In this document: positions 38,325 through 49,613 of the stretch, piece by piece | Layout of the letters: each line of letters opens with the position of its first letter | Numbering within the stretch: position 1 is the stretch's first letter | NCBI RefSeq assembly: GCF_000347635.1 | Contig: NC_020514.1 | Span: 2,480,001-2,544,000, forward strand | DNA length: 64,000 nt | Origin: Paraglaciecola psychrophila 170 | Lineage (GTDB): Bacteria; Pseudomonadota; Gammaproteobacteria; Enterobacterales; Alteromonadaceae | Direction: 5' to 3' | Made by a program: the position numbers and the translations under genes | Notes under the pieces: generated by a model | What the model saw: only the letters and a program-made list of their open reading frames with translations | Database searches by the model: none | What the model was told of the DNA's origin: nothing

Positions 38325-39863
38325 CTATTCCGGTTTTTCAGTATTGAGTGATGGGCAATGAAATTCTGCAAGGGTTTCGTTTTCATCTGCATTATTTCCA
38401 TTGACACTATAAAGATGAACATCGAAACCCCAAAGTCGATGTACATGTTTAAGGACGTTTTCAGTATTACTTGCCAAAGGCGTGTGTTGATTGGGTATAT
38501 GTCGAAGCGTTAAAGAACGGTCCCCCTTTAAATCCACATCCCAAATTTGAATGTTTGGTTCCTGTATACTCAAATTGTATTGCAGTGATAGCTGTTCTCG
38601 TACATATCGATAACCACTTTCGTCATGTATAGCGGTGATGTGATAGTGCTCTGCTTGATAGTCATCTTCAATCGAGAAAAGTTTGAGGTCACGAATGACT
38701 TTTGGGGAGAGATATTGAAGTATGAAGCTTTCATCTTTAAAGTTCCGCATGGCGAAGTCCAATGTTTCTAGCCAGTCTGAGCCTGCGATATCTGGGAACC
38801 ATTGCTTATCTTCATCCGTTGGCGACTCACATATGCGGCGTAAGTCCTGAAACATTGAAAAGCCTAAGGCATATGGATTGATACCATTAAACCATTTACT
38901 GTCAAAGGGAGGCTGATATACAACAGCTGTATGCGATGTTAAAAATTCTATAATAAAGCCTTCATCGACCAGTTTCCTATCATAAAGTGTATTCATAATC
39001 GTGAAGTGCCAAAAGGTTGCCCATCCTTCATTCATTACCTGCGTTTGCCGTTGAGGATAAAAATACTGGGCTATTTTGCGAACAATGCGAATAACCTCAC
39101 GTTGCCACGGCTCTAAAAGTGGCGAATTCTTCTCAAAGAAGTAAAGTAAGTTCTCTTGAGGTTCATCAGGAAATTGTGTGTGAACAACGTCATGTTCATT
39201 ATCAGGGTGTAAAGGTATGGTTTGCCAGAGTTCATTCACTTGTTGCTGCATGTATATCTCACGTTCCACTTGGCGTTTTGACTCTTCCTCGGCTGAGATG
39301 TTTGGAGGGCGTTTATAACGATCTACGCCGTATTTCATGAGTACATGGCAAGAGTCTAAAATATTTTCTACTTCATCAATCCCATGACGTTCTTCACATT
39401 TTGAAATATAGTTTTTCGCGAATACTAAATAATCAATAATTGCGCTAGCATCTGTCCATGTTTTAAATAAATAATTTCCCTTGAAAAAAGAATTGTGTCC
39501 ATAGGCCGCATGGGCAATTACTAAGGCTTGCATCATCATGGTGTTTTCTTCCATAAGATAGGCGATGCAAGGATCAGAGTTAATCACGATTTCATATGCC
39601 AGTCCCATTTGGCCTCGTTTATAGTTTTGTTGGCTGTTCAAAAACTGTTTACCAAATGACCAGTGATTGTAACCCAAAGGCATACCAACAGATGAGTATG
39701 CATCTAACATTTGTTCCGAACTTATGATTTCAATTTGATTTTGATACGTATCCAGTTTGTATTCTTTAGCGATTTTTGCAATAGCTTCATCATACTTCTC
39801 GATTAGTTCAAAGGACCATTCAGAGCTGGTAGAAATATAGTTTTTTTCAGATGACTTACCCAT
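38325..39863 (-). CDS. ycgB: SpoVR family protein (YcgB)
   Basis: A ~512-residue SpoVR-family protein; the start is placed at 39863 ([11 protein letters not shown]), which overlaps the yeaH stop by 8 bases. Family landmarks include [29 protein letters not shown] and [16 protein letters not shown]. The function is unknown, but it occurs almost always with the YeaG kinase and YeaH, as here. This is the third gene of the stress operon. Confidence 0.93.
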   Translation of the reverse strand: MGKSSEKNYISTSSEWSFELIEKYDEAIAKIAKEYKLDTYQNQIEIISSEQMLDAYSSVGMPLGYNHWSFGKQFLNSQQNYKRGQMGLAYEIVINSDPCIAYLMEENTMMMQALVIAHAAYGHNSFFKGNYLFKTWTDASAIIDYLVFAKNYISKCEERHGIDEVENILDSCHVLMKYGVDRYKRPPNISAEEESKRQVEREIYMQQQVNELWQTIPLHPDNEHDVVHTQFPDEPQENLLYFFEKNSPLLEPWQREVIRIVRKIAQYFYPQRQTQVMNEGWATFWHFTIMNTLYDRKLVDEGFIIEFLTSHTAVVYQPPFDSKWFNGINPYALGFSMFQDLRRICESPTDEDKQWFPDIAGSDWLETLDFAMRNFKDESFILQYLSPKVIRDLKLFSIEDDYQAEHYHITAIHDESGYRYVREQLSLQYNLSIQEPNIQIWDVDLKGDRSLTLRHIPNQHTPLASNTENVLKHVHRLWGFDVHLYSVNGNNADENETLAEFHCPSLNTEKPE

Positions 39864-41145
39864 GATGACTTTCCTTACGAGAAAATAATTCTCTGAAGAC
39901 TGGATAAATTTCACTTTCATTGGTGATAGTTTGTATCGCGAAGTTATCTGGAAACTCAGGGCTTAAGGATTCATACTCATTCCATAAGCTTTGATGCTCT
40001 AATTTTGTTATTTCTATGTAGGCGAAATATTGAATTTGCGGCAAAATATCTTCACGCAATACTTTTAAGCATAACGGTGAGTCACCGTTCCAATTATCAC
40101 CATCTGAGGCTTGGGCGGCATAAATATTCCAATCAATTGCAGGGTAACGTTGCTTAATAATGTCATTCATAAGTTTCAAAGCGCTTGAAACAATTGTACC
40201 GCCAGTTTCTCGAGAATAAAAAAACTCTTCTTCATCCACTTCTTTTGCACTGGTATGGTGACGAATGAATATCACATCAATTTTTTTATAATTTCTTTTT
40301 AAAAATAAATATAACAGGACATAAAAACGTTTTGCGATGTCTTTATGCATTTTGCTCATCGAGCCTGAAACATCCATCAAACAAAACATTACAGCGCTGG
40401 TGCTTGGAAGTGCTATCTTCACGTGTTGATTGAATTTAAGATCAACATCATCAATCCAAGGGATTTTTTTAATACGTGTTTTGAACTTTTCAATCTTGAG
40501 TTTTAATGTACGTATTTCTGTTGTGTCATCTTCAGTTGAAGACTCAAGTTCCATTAATTTTAGTTCTAGTTTTTTAAGGCTTTCACGTTTTTTCCCTGTG
40601 AGCGCTAAGCGTCTTCCATAGGCTTTTTGTAAGGAGCGTACGACATTGATTTTTGCAGGGTTTCCTTGATTAGAATAGCCCGCCCGTTGATATTTAAACG
40701 ATGTGGTATCTTTTAATTGTTTTTTTATCAAGTTAGGTAATTCGAGATCCTCAAACATGCAGTCAAGAAATTCTTCTTGCGATATTTGAAATACAAACTC
40801 ATCAACGCCTTCACCTGAATCACTCGCTCCGCCCTGTCCTGAGCCTTTTTCGCCTTGCCCCTTTGATGGTTTAGCGATTCGGTCACCAGTAGTGAAATCT
40901 TTATTTCCAGGATTAACCGTTTCACGTAAGCCTCCCTGACCGGATCGAAATGTAGGCTCGTCTAAATCTTTACTGGGAATACTGATATTATCTCCACGTT
41001 CAATGTCGGTGATGCTTCGTTTACTCACAGCATCAGACACTGCCTTCTTAATATGTTGGCGGTAACGTCGAAGAAAGCGCTCACGGTTGACAGCGCTTTT
41101 ATTTTTACCGTTCAGTCTACGGTCAATAATATGGGTTAAGCCCAT
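39856..41145 (-). CDS. yeaH: YeaH/YhbH family (DUF444) protein
   Basis: A 429-residue DUF444 protein. The N-terminus has [20 protein letters not shown], and the C-terminal half is a von Willebrand A-like domain with a metal-site motif LMDVSGSM. The middle carries a charged low-complexity region ([18 protein letters not shown]). It has an AGGAG ribosome site and lies 190 bases after yeaG. With YeaG and YcgB it forms a starvation- and stationary-phase-linked module known from enterobacteria. Confidence 0.95.
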   Translation of the reverse strand: MGLTHIIDRRLNGKNKSAVNRERFLRRYRQHIKKAVSDAVSKRSITDIERGDNISIPSKDLDEPTFRSGQGGLRETVNPGNKDFTTGDRIAKPSKGQGEKGSGQGGASDSGEGVDEFVFQISQEEFLDCMFEDLELPNLIKKQLKDTTSFKYQRAGYSNQGNPAKINVVRSLQKAYGRRLALTGKKRESLKKLELKLMELESSTEDDTTEIRTLKLKIEKFKTRIKKIPWIDDVDLKFNQHVKIALPSTSAVMFCLMDVSGSMSKMHKDIAKRFYVLLYLFLKRNYKKIDVIFIRHHTSAKEVDEEEFFYSRETGGTIVSSALKLMNDIIKQRYPAIDWNIYAAQASDGDNWNGDSPLCLKVLREDILPQIQYFAYIEITKLEHQSLWNEYESLSPEFPDNFAIQTITNESEIYPVFRELFSRKESHHG

Positions 41146-41292
41146 TAGTATCTCCTAGGTTATAGACCTTAAGTTATCGAGCTTCTTTTAAACAGGCTGC
41201 GCGCATGAATAAACCATTGTTGGCAGACTTAGATAATGCCTATGGTTACATCCACTTTATGAGCTCTATAATCCCTCACAATTGATTGACTA

Positions 41293-43216
41293 TTATTGAG
41301 ACTTTCGAACCCGTAAGTACCATTCTGCAAGTAATCTAACCTGTTTTTCTAGTGTATCCGCGATCAATCATGCGCTCTACAAACTGCTCATGCTTATTCT
41401 TGTCTTCTTGTGAGTTTTTGGGGTTGAATGAAATGACGGGGAGCAAGTCTTCGGTATTCGAAAACATTTTCTTTTCAATAACTGCACGTAGTTTTTCATA
41501 ACTTTGCCATGAAGGATTTTTGCCATTATTGTTGGCGCGCGCTCTTAGCATAAAATTAACAATTTCATTTCGAAAATCTTTAGGATTACTAATACCTGCT
41601 GGTTTTTCAGTTTTCTCAAGTTCTTCATTTATTACTGCTCGATTAAATATCTCACCTGTTTCAGGGTCTCGATAGTCTTGATCTTGTATCCAAAAATCAG
41701 CATAAGTCACATATCTGTCAAAGATATTTTGGCCGTATTCAGAGTAAGACTCCAAATAGGCTGTTTGAATTTCTTTGCCAATAAACTCAACATAATGGGG
41801 AGCTAGAAACTCTTTAATAAAACGTAAGTATTGTTCGGCCGTCTCTTGTGAAAATTGCTCTTGTTCAATTTGTTTTTCGAGAACGTAAAGTAAATGAACT
41901 GGATTCGCAGCTATTTCGGAGGTGTCAAAGTTAAACACTCGCGAAAGGATTTTGAAGGCAAAACGGGTTGAAAGACCAGACATTCCCTCATTGACACCGG
42001 CATTGTCTTTGTATTCTTGCATCGACTTAGCTTTTGGGTCGGTATCTTTAATATTTTGTCCATCATAAACTTTCATTTTTGAGTCAATATTAGAATTTTC
42101 TGGTTCATTTAGTCGAGACAGAACTGAGAATTGAGCAAGCATTTTTAGGGTATCTGGCGCACAAGGTGATTGACTCAATGAACTATTTTCAAGTAGTTTT
42201 TTATAAATATTCATTTCTTCAGTCACTTTTAAGCAATAAGGTACTTTTACGATTGAAATTCTATCTAAAAAGGCTTCATTGTTTTTGTTGTTACGAAAGG
42301 TCTGCCACTCAGATTCATTTGAGTGCGCTAAAATAATGCCCTCAAAAGGAATAGCGCTCATGCCTTCTGTAGAATTGTAATTACCTTCTTGCGTTGCTGT
42401 TAACAAAGGATGGAGTACTTTAATTGGCGCTTTAAACATTTCCACAAATTCCAGCATACCTTGGTTAGCAAGGCATAAACCGCCACTAAAACTATAAGCA
42501 TCTGGGTCATCTTGAGAAAAATCCTCAAGCATTCTAATATTTATTTTACCCACTAAAGCAGAGATGTCCTGATTATTTTCATCCCCAGGTTCAGTCTTAG
42601 CGATAGCTGTTTGGTCTAGAATAGATGGCCATAATTTAACCACTTTAAATTTGCGAATATCTCCACCGTATTCATGCAAGCGTTTCACTGCCCAAGGTGA
42701 CATTATTGAACCTAAGTAGCGTGCTTCGATACCGTAATCTTCTTTAAGTAAAGAAGCATCTTCTTTTATATCGAAAAGAGATAGAGGCTTATCATGCACT
42801 GGAGAGCCCTTGATCGCGTAAAAAGGTACTTTTTGCATGAGCTCTTTTAATTTTTCAGCTAGTGAGGATTTACCGCCACCAACAGGACCAAGTAAATAGA
42901 TAATTTGTTTTTTTTCTTCTAGGCCTTGAGCAGCATGTTTGAAAAATGAGACTATTTGTTCAATGCATTCTTCCATTCCATAAAAGTCACTAAAATTCTC
43001 GTAGCGTTTAATAACTTTGTTCGAAAAAATACGGCTAAGACGAGGATCTTTGGAGGTGTCAACAAATTCGGGTTCGCCAATAGCGATTAATAATCTTTCT
43101 GCGGCAGATGCGTAGGCATTAGGATCGTTTTTGCATATATCAAGGTATTCCTCTAGTGTGTACTCTTCTTGCTTACTGAGTTCATACCGAGTTTGAAACT
43201 GGCTAAAAATATTCAT
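41293..43216 (-). CDS. yeaG: PrkA-type serine protein kinase YeaG, 3' frameshift
   Basis: This kinase has an N-terminal AAA domain (LGPVGGGKSSLAEKL, Walker A) and a C-terminal PrkA kinase-like domain. The annotated frame stops at 41336 as RGYTRKTG. Removing one base from the A/T run at 41344-41348 reads RGYTRKQVRLLAEWYLRVRK, ending at 41293, which matches the normal family C-terminus and gives ~640 residues. The gene is otherwise perfect, so the indel is either very recent or a sequencing error. A strong AGGGG ribosome site precedes the ATG. It heads the yeaG-yeaH-ycgB operon. Confidence 0.92.
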
Positions 43217-43535
43217 GACGTCCCCTAAAAAGGTGATGTAGTGTTTATTGATGGCTCCTTAAATGATGTTTCTATTCCATTTTGTAACGTATTATTGCTT
43301 AAAGAACTTTATATATTTAACAAATAAATCTTTATCATGTAGATATAAAAGTTATAAAATAAGTGTAGTTTAATTAGGTGCATTAACCTGTTTTTTGTTC
43401 TGAAAATTCAATTTTTAATTCTATATTAAATAAAATAGTATCACTGGCTCTAACTATTTTATTTAATAACAGTGGATTTTATGTCATGAAATTATAAAAA
43501 TATAAAAAGCCAAAAGTTAACTCTAATGAGACTGA
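43217..43535. other. Upstream region of the yeaG operon
   Basis: About 320 very AT-rich bases between the yeaG start and the mgtE stop (both on the minus strand). No gene is visible. The promoter of the stress operon should lie here, but I cannot name its boxes. Confidence 0.35.
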
Positions 43536-44903
43536 TTAAATCAAAAAAATAGTCCCTAATCCCAAAAATGCGACAAAACCAACGATATCGGTGACGGTGG
43601 TTAAAATAACTGAGCCAGAAAGAGCGGGGTCAATTTTATATTTGTCGAGGATCACGGGTACAAATACCCCGGCCAATGCTGCTGCAACAATATTAAGAAA
43701 AATAGCGATACCGATTACCATTCCTAACAGTGGATCGTTAAACCATAATAATGCGACAAAACCAATAACGACGGCCCAAATCACCCCATTTAATCCGCCC
43801 ACCTTGGACTCTTTGGCGAGTAATGCACCAACGTTGGCTGAGGTGACTTGCTTGAGCGCTAATCCACGAATTATCAGTGTTAATGTTTGGCTACCGGCTA
43901 TGCCTCCCATACTCGCAACGACTGGCATCAAAACCGCTAAGGCAACTACCTGTTGAATTGTGTCTTCAAACATACCGATAAAAGCACTTGCCATAAAAGC
44001 AGTTAGTAGGTTGATACCTAGCCAAATAGCTCTTGCTTTCGCACTTTTGCGTACAGGTGAGAATAAATCTTCGTTTTCATCCATACCAGCACTAGCCATT
44101 ATTTGTCCTTCATAATATTCTTGCATCAACTCGGCGGCAGCAGTGACATCGATTCGACCAATCAGTTTTTGATTTTCATCTACTACAGGTAGGGCGCCAA
44201 ATCCTGATAACAACACTTCTTTGGCGACCAGTTGCCCTTCTTCTGTTGCATTAATTATCGGAAAGTCATCTAAAGATACATCAGCTAAAGGTAAGTGCTC
44301 AGGTAGCGAATGCAGTTTGGCGATGGGGACCGCCTTTGAGAAATAGCCAGAACGATTGATCAAAAATATCATATCCGTATGCCGTGGCATTTCGCGGCGT
44401 ATCAAGCGCAATGCATCACGCACTTTGGCATTGATTGGTAAGACCAAAAAGTCATGAGAAGTCCAATGACCTATTTGATCCTCAGGGTATTGGTTTGCTT
44501 CGGTATAGTATCGTTTTTGCAGCCTATCTAATGCCGTATAGGCGCGTTCGAATAACTCTTGCGGTAAAGAATCGGCTAGTTCAAGCAAATCCTCAGCGTC
44601 AATATCAGTAAACAGTACATCCCATTGCTCTGGTTCCGTGGCATGGATCAAGACCGACCTAGGATCGCTGCGCATCTCAATTAATACATCAAGCTTTTTA
44701 TAATCGGGAATGGTTTGCCAAAGAATAATCCTTTCTTGAATCGGTAAAGATTCAAGTAAGAGAGCAAGCTCCACTTCATCAGCTTGAGCAAGAACTGTTG
44801 CAGTATCACTTGTATTTGAATACAAGTCCGACTGAATAATGACTTCTTCAATTCTGTCTGGCAAAGCTTCTGACATATTCTCTATTTCCGAATGTTTAAA
44901 CAT
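43536..44903 (-). CDS. mgtE: Magnesium transporter MgtE
   Basis: A full-length (455 residues) Mg2+ channel: N-terminal MgtE domain (residues ~35-135), two CBS domains (~135-260, including GFGALPVVDENQKLIGRID), then five transmembrane helices. The pore region includes AVLMPVVASMGGIAGSQTLT and ends in VILTTVTDIVGFVAFLGLG. The N-terminal and CBS domains sense Mg2+ and gate the channel. It starts at the ATG at 44903. A partial duplicate of its 3' end lies 6 kb away. Confidence 0.95.
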   Translation of the reverse strand: MFKHSEIENMSEALPDRIEEVIIQSDLYSNTSDTATVLAQADEVELALLLESLPIQERIILWQTIPDYKKLDVLIEMRSDPRSVLIHATEPEQWDVLFTDIDAEDLLELADSLPQELFERAYTALDRLQKRYYTEANQYPEDQIGHWTSHDFLVLPINAKVRDALRLIRREMPRHTDMIFLINRSGYFSKAVPIAKLHSLPEHLPLADVSLDDFPIINATEEGQLVAKEVLLSGFGALPVVDENQKLIGRIDVTAAAELMQEYYEGQIMASAGMDENEDLFSPVRKSAKARAIWLGINLLTAFMASAFIGMFEDTIQQVVALAVLMPVVASMGGIAGSQTLTLIIRGLALKQVTSANVGALLAKESKVGGLNGVIWAVVIGFVALLWFNDPLLGMVIGIAIFLNIVAAALAGVFVPVILDKYKIDPALSGSVILTTVTDIVGFVAFLGLGTIFLI

Positions 44904-45293
44904 ATGTTTATTGTGTGGCTTTAGACGAGGGCTTGATAATAAAAGTCACAAGCCTGAGTGGCCAATACCGTTGAAAAGTAAAGGGATTACCACTTTTCAG
45001 GTTTCATTTTAGATAGAATTGTGATGAGTGTCTTGATAATTCTTTTGGTAATTGTTTATTTTATTCAATTCTGTATGAAGAACCTGACACTGCAGTTCGC
45101 TTTGAGCGGAACTTATCGTTAAGTGTTAATCATCATTAAAAAGTGTCGATATTCTAATCTGGATTTTAATAAAAATACCCCTTAATCTAAAGCCTATCTT
45201 CACTTCTAAAAAGACATTAACAGACTGTAGTTATTAGGTTTTTGATGTTTAGTAAACTCAACTATTGAGATTTTGAGCCCTTTGCGAGGTATT

Positions 45294-47459
45294 ATGATTA
45301 AAAAAATACTGCTTGCTGTCATAGCATTACTAACTTCAATTTACATCGGTTTTTGGGCTACAGCTCCTCGCTCAGTGGATCCAGCTCAATATCAAATACT
45401 TGCGGATAAATATGATGTGCATATTGTGCGTGATAAATATGCTGTGCCGCATATCTTTGGTACACGGGATATAGATGCTGCCTTCGGTCTTGGTTATGCT
45501 CATGCGGAAGATGATTTTGCAACCATGCAGGATGTTTTACTTGTGACCCGTGGCAAACTCGCAACACTACATGGTGTTGACGCGGCTAAAACTGATTATC
45601 TGGTTCATTTTATGGATGTGTGGAATGTGGTGGACGCTGGCTATGAGAGTCGCATAAATCAGCAAACTCGTGATCATGCTGAGGCCTATGCCGATGGGGT
45701 AAATTTTTATGCCTCTGAAAAACCAGATAATATTGCCGTGGGATTACTTCCTGTAACGGGCAAAGATATTATTGCGGGTTTCACTTTTAAAACACCTTTA
45801 TTTTACGGTTTTGATCAGGTGGTTGCAGCAGTCGTTGAGGGGCGATACGGCACTGGGCTCGACAAACTTGCACACTTACACGTCACTGATTCACCTCAAC
45901 CTGATATTGGTAGTCAAGGTATTGCAATCGCGCCGTCGCGTTCTGACGATGGTCATACACGTTTACTCGTGAATTCTCACCAGCCACTTACTGGCCCTGT
46001 TGCTTGGTATGAAGCGCGAGTAAAAACAGACGAAGGTTGGGATATGGTTGGTAGCACTTTTCCGGGCTCACCGGTTATTCTGCATGGACATGGACCTACA
46101 CTAGGATGGGCTAGCACCGTAAATAAGCCAGATTTGGTGGATGTGTACCAGTTAACAATTAATCCCAACAACGGGGATCAATATTTATTAGACGGTGAAT
46201 GGCGAGATTTTGAAGTAAAAGATGCGGCAATTGACGTCACGTTTTGGGGCCCAATTCGCTGGACGTTTCACGAAGCTATTTATCGCTCTGTTCACGGGCC
46301 TGTTTTTAAAACAGAAAAGGGAGCCTTTGCGCTGCGTTGGGCTGGAATGGATGAAATGCGGACTCTTGAAGAGATGTTAGCCATGAACAAAGCGCGCACT
46401 CAAGCTGACTTTGAAGCGGCGCTATCGATGACCGCCTCGCCGAGCATCAATTATGTGTATGCTGACAAAGACGGTAATATTGCTCACTACTATAATGCGA
46501 TGATGCCCAAGCGACCTGAAGGCGACAAGTTCTCGGCCATAGACTGGCAAGGTTTAGTTGCGGGTGACCGGTCAGACCTTATTTGGCAGGGATATTACCC
46601 CTTTGAACGTATGCCGCGCACTGTTAATCCTCCCTCTGGTTTAGTCTACAATGCCAACAACACTCCTTATCGTTCTTCGATTGGTGAGGGCCAACCAAAG
46701 CCCAAAGACTATGAGTCGTCGATGGGAATACAGACTAATATGACTAATCGTGCTTTGCGCATTGAAGCTTTGTTTGGAGCAGACAAGGCTATCAGCCGTG
46801 AAGATTTGCACCGTTATAAATATGATAATCGCTATGCTGAGGGCTCAGTGGTTGATCTAGTGCTCAAACGTTTGTTAGCTATGTCTTTTGAACCCGATAG
46901 TGAGTTGCAAGCAGGGCAAGAACTACTACAAAACTGGGATTTAGGAAGTGATGCTGAGAGTCGAGTGGCGGCACTGGGTGTGATGACCGGCAGTCCATTT
47001 GTTATGGCGGTAATGCGTGACGAGCCAGAGCCTGACTTAGTAGACGTTTTTCAAAATGCGCTGACTCTGTTACAAGATCATTTTGGTCGAATTGATCCCA
47101 AGTGGGGTGAAGTAAACCGTCTGGTACGCGGTGATAAGAGTTGGCCCCTTTCAGGTGCACCTGATGTGTTGCGCGCAGTATATGGTGTATTTGATGAAGA
47201 GGCTGGTCATCAACAGGCAACTGCTGGAGATAGTTACATCATGTTTGTTGAATGGTCGCCAGATGGTATTCTTACCTCACACAGCATTCATAATTTTGGC
47301 AGCGCCACCCTCGATGCAACCTCAAACCACTATGATGATCAGGCACCCATATTTGCGTCTGAGAAAGAGCGACGCCTACCCTTAGATATGGTCAAACTTA
47401 TGGCTGAAAAAACCAGTGACAAGATAATTGGTGGGGATCTTAACTTAGAGCATGAATAA
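45294..47459 (+). CDS. Penicillin/acyl-homoserine-lactone acylase family Ntn hydrolase
   Basis: A ~721-residue secreted enzyme from the ATG at 45294 with a signal anchor (KKILLAVIALLTSIYIGFWA). Family landmarks: alpha-chain start VHIVRDKYAVPHIFGTRDID, and the auto-cleavage site DIGSQGIAIAPSRSDDG, where Ser207 would become the N-terminal nucleophile of the beta chain. The next residue is Gln208 where most members have Asn (GSN). Later motifs VNSHQPLTGPVAWYE and STFPGSPVILHGHGPTLGWA, and the beta-chain Asn in VYNANNTPYR, are present. The substrate is not known; penicillin, acyl-homoserine lactones or other amides are possible. Confidence 0.9.
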   Translation: MIKKILLAVIALLTSIYIGFWATAPRSVDPAQYQILADKYDVHIVRDKYAVPHIFGTRDIDAAFGLGYAHAEDDFATMQDVLLVTRGKLATLHGVDAAKTDYLVHFMDVWNVVDAGYESRINQQTRDHAEAYADGVNFYASEKPDNIAVGLLPVTGKDIIAGFTFKTPLFYGFDQVVAAVVEGRYGTGLDKLAHLHVTDSPQPDIGSQGIAIAPSRSDDGHTRLLVNSHQPLTGPVAWYEARVKTDEGWDMVGSTFPGSPVILHGHGPTLGWASTVNKPDLVDVYQLTINPNNGDQYLLDGEWRDFEVKDAAIDVTFWGPIRWTFHEAIYRSVHGPVFKTEKGAFALRWAGMDEMRTLEEMLAMNKARTQADFEAALSMTASPSINYVYADKDGNIAHYYNAMMPKRPEGDKFSAIDWQGLVAGDRSDLIWQGYYPFERMPRTVNPPSGLVYNANNTPYRSSIGEGQPKPKDYESSMGIQTNMTNRALRIEALFGADKAISREDLHRYKYDNRYAEGSVVDLVLKRLLAMSFEPDSELQAGQELLQNWDLGSDAESRVAALGVMTGSPFVMAVMRDEPEPDLVDVFQNALTLLQDHFGRIDPKWGEVNRLVRGDKSWPLSGAPDVLRAVYGVFDEEAGHQQATAGDSYIMFVEWSPDGILTSHSIHNFGSATLDATSNHYDDQAPIFASEKERRLPLDMVKLMAEKTSDKIIGGDLNLEHE

Positions 47460-47477
47460 GAAGTAGTTAACAATAAT

Positions 47478-47520
47478 CTGTTATAAATATGGTCAAAGGA
47501 CTCTACATATTTGATTAAAT
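47478..47520. repeat. Dispersed palindromic repeat, copy 6 (left part)
   Basis: Reads ctgttataaatatggtcaaa and gactctacatatttgattaa, matching the core of the other copies but with the right arm missing. Confidence 0.6.
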
Positions 47521-47630
47521 GCTAATGCGTGTTTTTGTGGGTTGTTGAAAACTCGCTCACAAAACCTTCATATGTTAAAGGTTATTAAACCATTACAGAC
47601 AGCAATGTAAATTCTAAGACTAGGCGTGGC

Positions 47631-48074
47631 ATGATAAAAATACTAAATAATTCAAATAAAAAAGAGGCACATCAAATTTTCACTATTTTTCAACACTCTT
47701 ATAAAATAGAAGCTCAACTTATAGGCTCTCTTGATTTTCCTCCATTATTGCGAAGCGCTAAAAATATACAAAATTCAAAAACATTATTTTATGGCTTTAG
47801 TGAAAATGCATGTCTTGCTGCCGTTATAGAGATAGTTATAGAAGGTAAACTCTTAAAAATTGATAGTTTAACTGTTGACCCACATTATTTTAAGAAAGGT
47901 ATCGCAAACAAATTAATCAGCTATGTGCTGGAAATTATTGATTTTTCAGACGCTATTGTGGAAACCGCTGTAGCCAATATACCTGCAATACATTTATATA
48001 AGAAACATGGTTTTGTTGAATTTAAGAGAAGGACGCCATCCCATGGTATTGAAAAACTGGCAATGTTGGTTTAA
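47631..48074 (+). CDS. GNAT family N-acetyltransferase
   Basis: A 147-residue GNAT domain. The acetyl-CoA-binding motif A reads KIDSLTVDPHYFKKGIANKL and the C-terminal AIHLYKKHGFVEF is typical of the fold. The substrate is unknown. The ribosome site is weak. It has no obvious operon partner. Confidence 0.85.
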   Translation: MIKILNNSNKKEAHQIFTIFQHSYKIEAQLIGSLDFPPLLRSAKNIQNSKTLFYGFSENACLAAVIEIVIEGKLLKIDSLTVDPHYFKKGIANKLISYVLEIIDFSDAIVETAVANIPAIHLYKKHGFVEFKRRTPSHGIEKLAMLV

Positions 48075-48238
48075 AAAATTATCTAATTAGGGCTAAGTTA
48101 TCTAATAAACAAGAACATTTAACAATATACCCATAGGCATTTAAGGTTAGTTTATTATGGTTATTTCGTTACGTTTTTAGTCAGGTGTAGACTCTTGTAT
48201 TATAGCGCTATGTGTTTTCATCAAATATTAAAGAGAGA

Positions 48239-48557
48239 ATGATGAGTCTATCTAAAATAACTTTTTTTGAACGCTTTGAGGCAGATATCCTATCCGGTAA
48301 GAAGAACTATAACTATTCGAGATGAGTCAGAGAAAGATTATGCAGTAAATAGTATTGTGCAAGTCTCTACTTTTGAAAATAATCGTGGGTTTTGTGCATT
48401 AAAAATAAAAGATGTTGTCGCAATTGATTTTAATCAGCTTTCAGATATTCATGCAAAACAAGAGAATATGACACTTTCAGAGCTGCAAACTGTGATCCAA
48501 AAAATATACCCAAATGTAGAAAGCCTGTATGTGATTTCATATGAAATGGTTAATTAA
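48239..48557 (+). pseudogene. yqfB: YqfB-like ASCH domain protein, frameshifted
   Basis: Two tandem ATGs at 48239/48242 open MSLSKITFFERFEADILSGK, matching E. coli YqfB. A one-base insertion near 48299-48306 breaks the frame precisely at the GKKTITIRDESE segment, which contains the catalytic Lys and Thr. The rest continues intact: KDVVAIDFNQLSDIHAKQE, NMTLSELQTVIQKIYPN and ends at 48557. YqfB is an N4-acetylcytidine amidohydrolase. The break may be real or a base-call error, since the rest is pristine. Confidence 0.8.
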
Positions 48558-48622
48558 TTAGTGCCGCTTACATGCAGTAAAATGTTGCGCCAATAATATT
48601 AACAGGACCGCTACTGTTAATA

Positions 48623-48686
48623 TGCCCTCTGTAAATAAGGTCAAATGGTCATTTCATAATTGATTGTATTACAATTAGTGTCTAAG
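48623..48686. repeat. Dispersed palindromic repeat, copy 7
   Basis: Reads gccctctgtaaataaggtca.. and ..aattgattgtattacaatta, with the family spacing and an imperfect right arm. Confidence 0.6.
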
Positions 48687-48842
48687 TTGCTTTTTAAACC
48701 AACAGAAAAAACTGGTTTTATTGGTTCCCTGTTAAGATATATCCACTATTCCGAAGTTTAATAATACTTTCAGTTTCCCATTAGTAGCGCATGGGATATC
48801 TCATTAAAACTAAACATTGCGGTACATATTAGGAGAATGTCG

Positions 48843-49424
48843 ATGAGTAAAATCGTAGCAGAAGTAACTTCAGCAAATGCTGATTATGTAGCTGAATTTG
48901 GTGATAAAGGTAATTTACCAATGCCACCAGGAAGACAGTTTGCAATCTTGACGTGTATGGATGCTCGTTTAGATCCAGCAAAGTATGCCGGTCTTGCAGA
49001 AGGTGATGCCCATGTGATCCGCAACGCGGGTGGCAGAGCAAGTGACGATGCTATACGTTCTTTGGTAATTTCTTACAAGTTATTGGGGACCAAAGAGTGG
49101 TTCGTAATACATCATACTGATTGTGGAATGGAGACATTCACAACAGAAACTATGGGAGAATTGTTAGCAGATAGTCTTAAAACATCTAATGTGGATGCTA
49201 CTGGCTGGCATGATAGCAATGTTGGTGGCGGAACTACTGATGGTAAATATATCAATTGGTTAACTATAAGTGACCAAGAAAAAAGTGTTTATGAAGATGT
49301 TCAGCGTATTAGAAGTAACTCCATGGTGCCAAGTGACATTCCAATTTATGGTTATATTTATGACTGTAAAACAGGTAATCTTATTGAAGTGCCTGAAGCA
49401 ACAAAAGCTGGCAAGGCAAGTTAA
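48843..49424 (+). CDS. Beta-class carbonic anhydrase
   Basis: A ~193-residue enzyme that interconverts CO2 and bicarbonate. The zinc ligands and catalytic Asp-Arg pair are visible: C38, D40 and R42 in LTCMDARLD, and His and Cys in IHHTDCGM. The start is set at 48843, not at the ATG at 48837, because the AGGAG at 48831 is only one base from the latter. Confidence 0.93.
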   Translation: MSKIVAEVTSANADYVAEFGDKGNLPMPPGRQFAILTCMDARLDPAKYAGLAEGDAHVIRNAGGRASDDAIRSLVISYKLLGTKEWFVIHHTDCGMETFTTETMGELLADSLKTSNVDATGWHDSNVGGGTTDGKYINWLTISDQEKSVYEDVQRIRSNSMVPSDIPIYGYIYDCKTGNLIEVPEATKAGKAS

Positions 49425-49613
49425 AAACGGCCACCGAGATTGATTATATAAGCTGGCTAACGCAGATTTTAACTATCAAATTGCCAATATTTGCTTGAAT
49501 TACAACGTGCCAGTCACTCAGTGACAATTACAAATAATGTAATTTGCATAGAAATGAAACTGGAACAGAGTAACTACACAATTTATTCATTTACCAATCG
49601 AAGAAGAGAATTT

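Noticed and set aside
49491..49613. Longer N-terminus for riboflavin synthase
   Set aside because: The family begins at MFTGIVQ (49614); the upstream codons are only an open extension.
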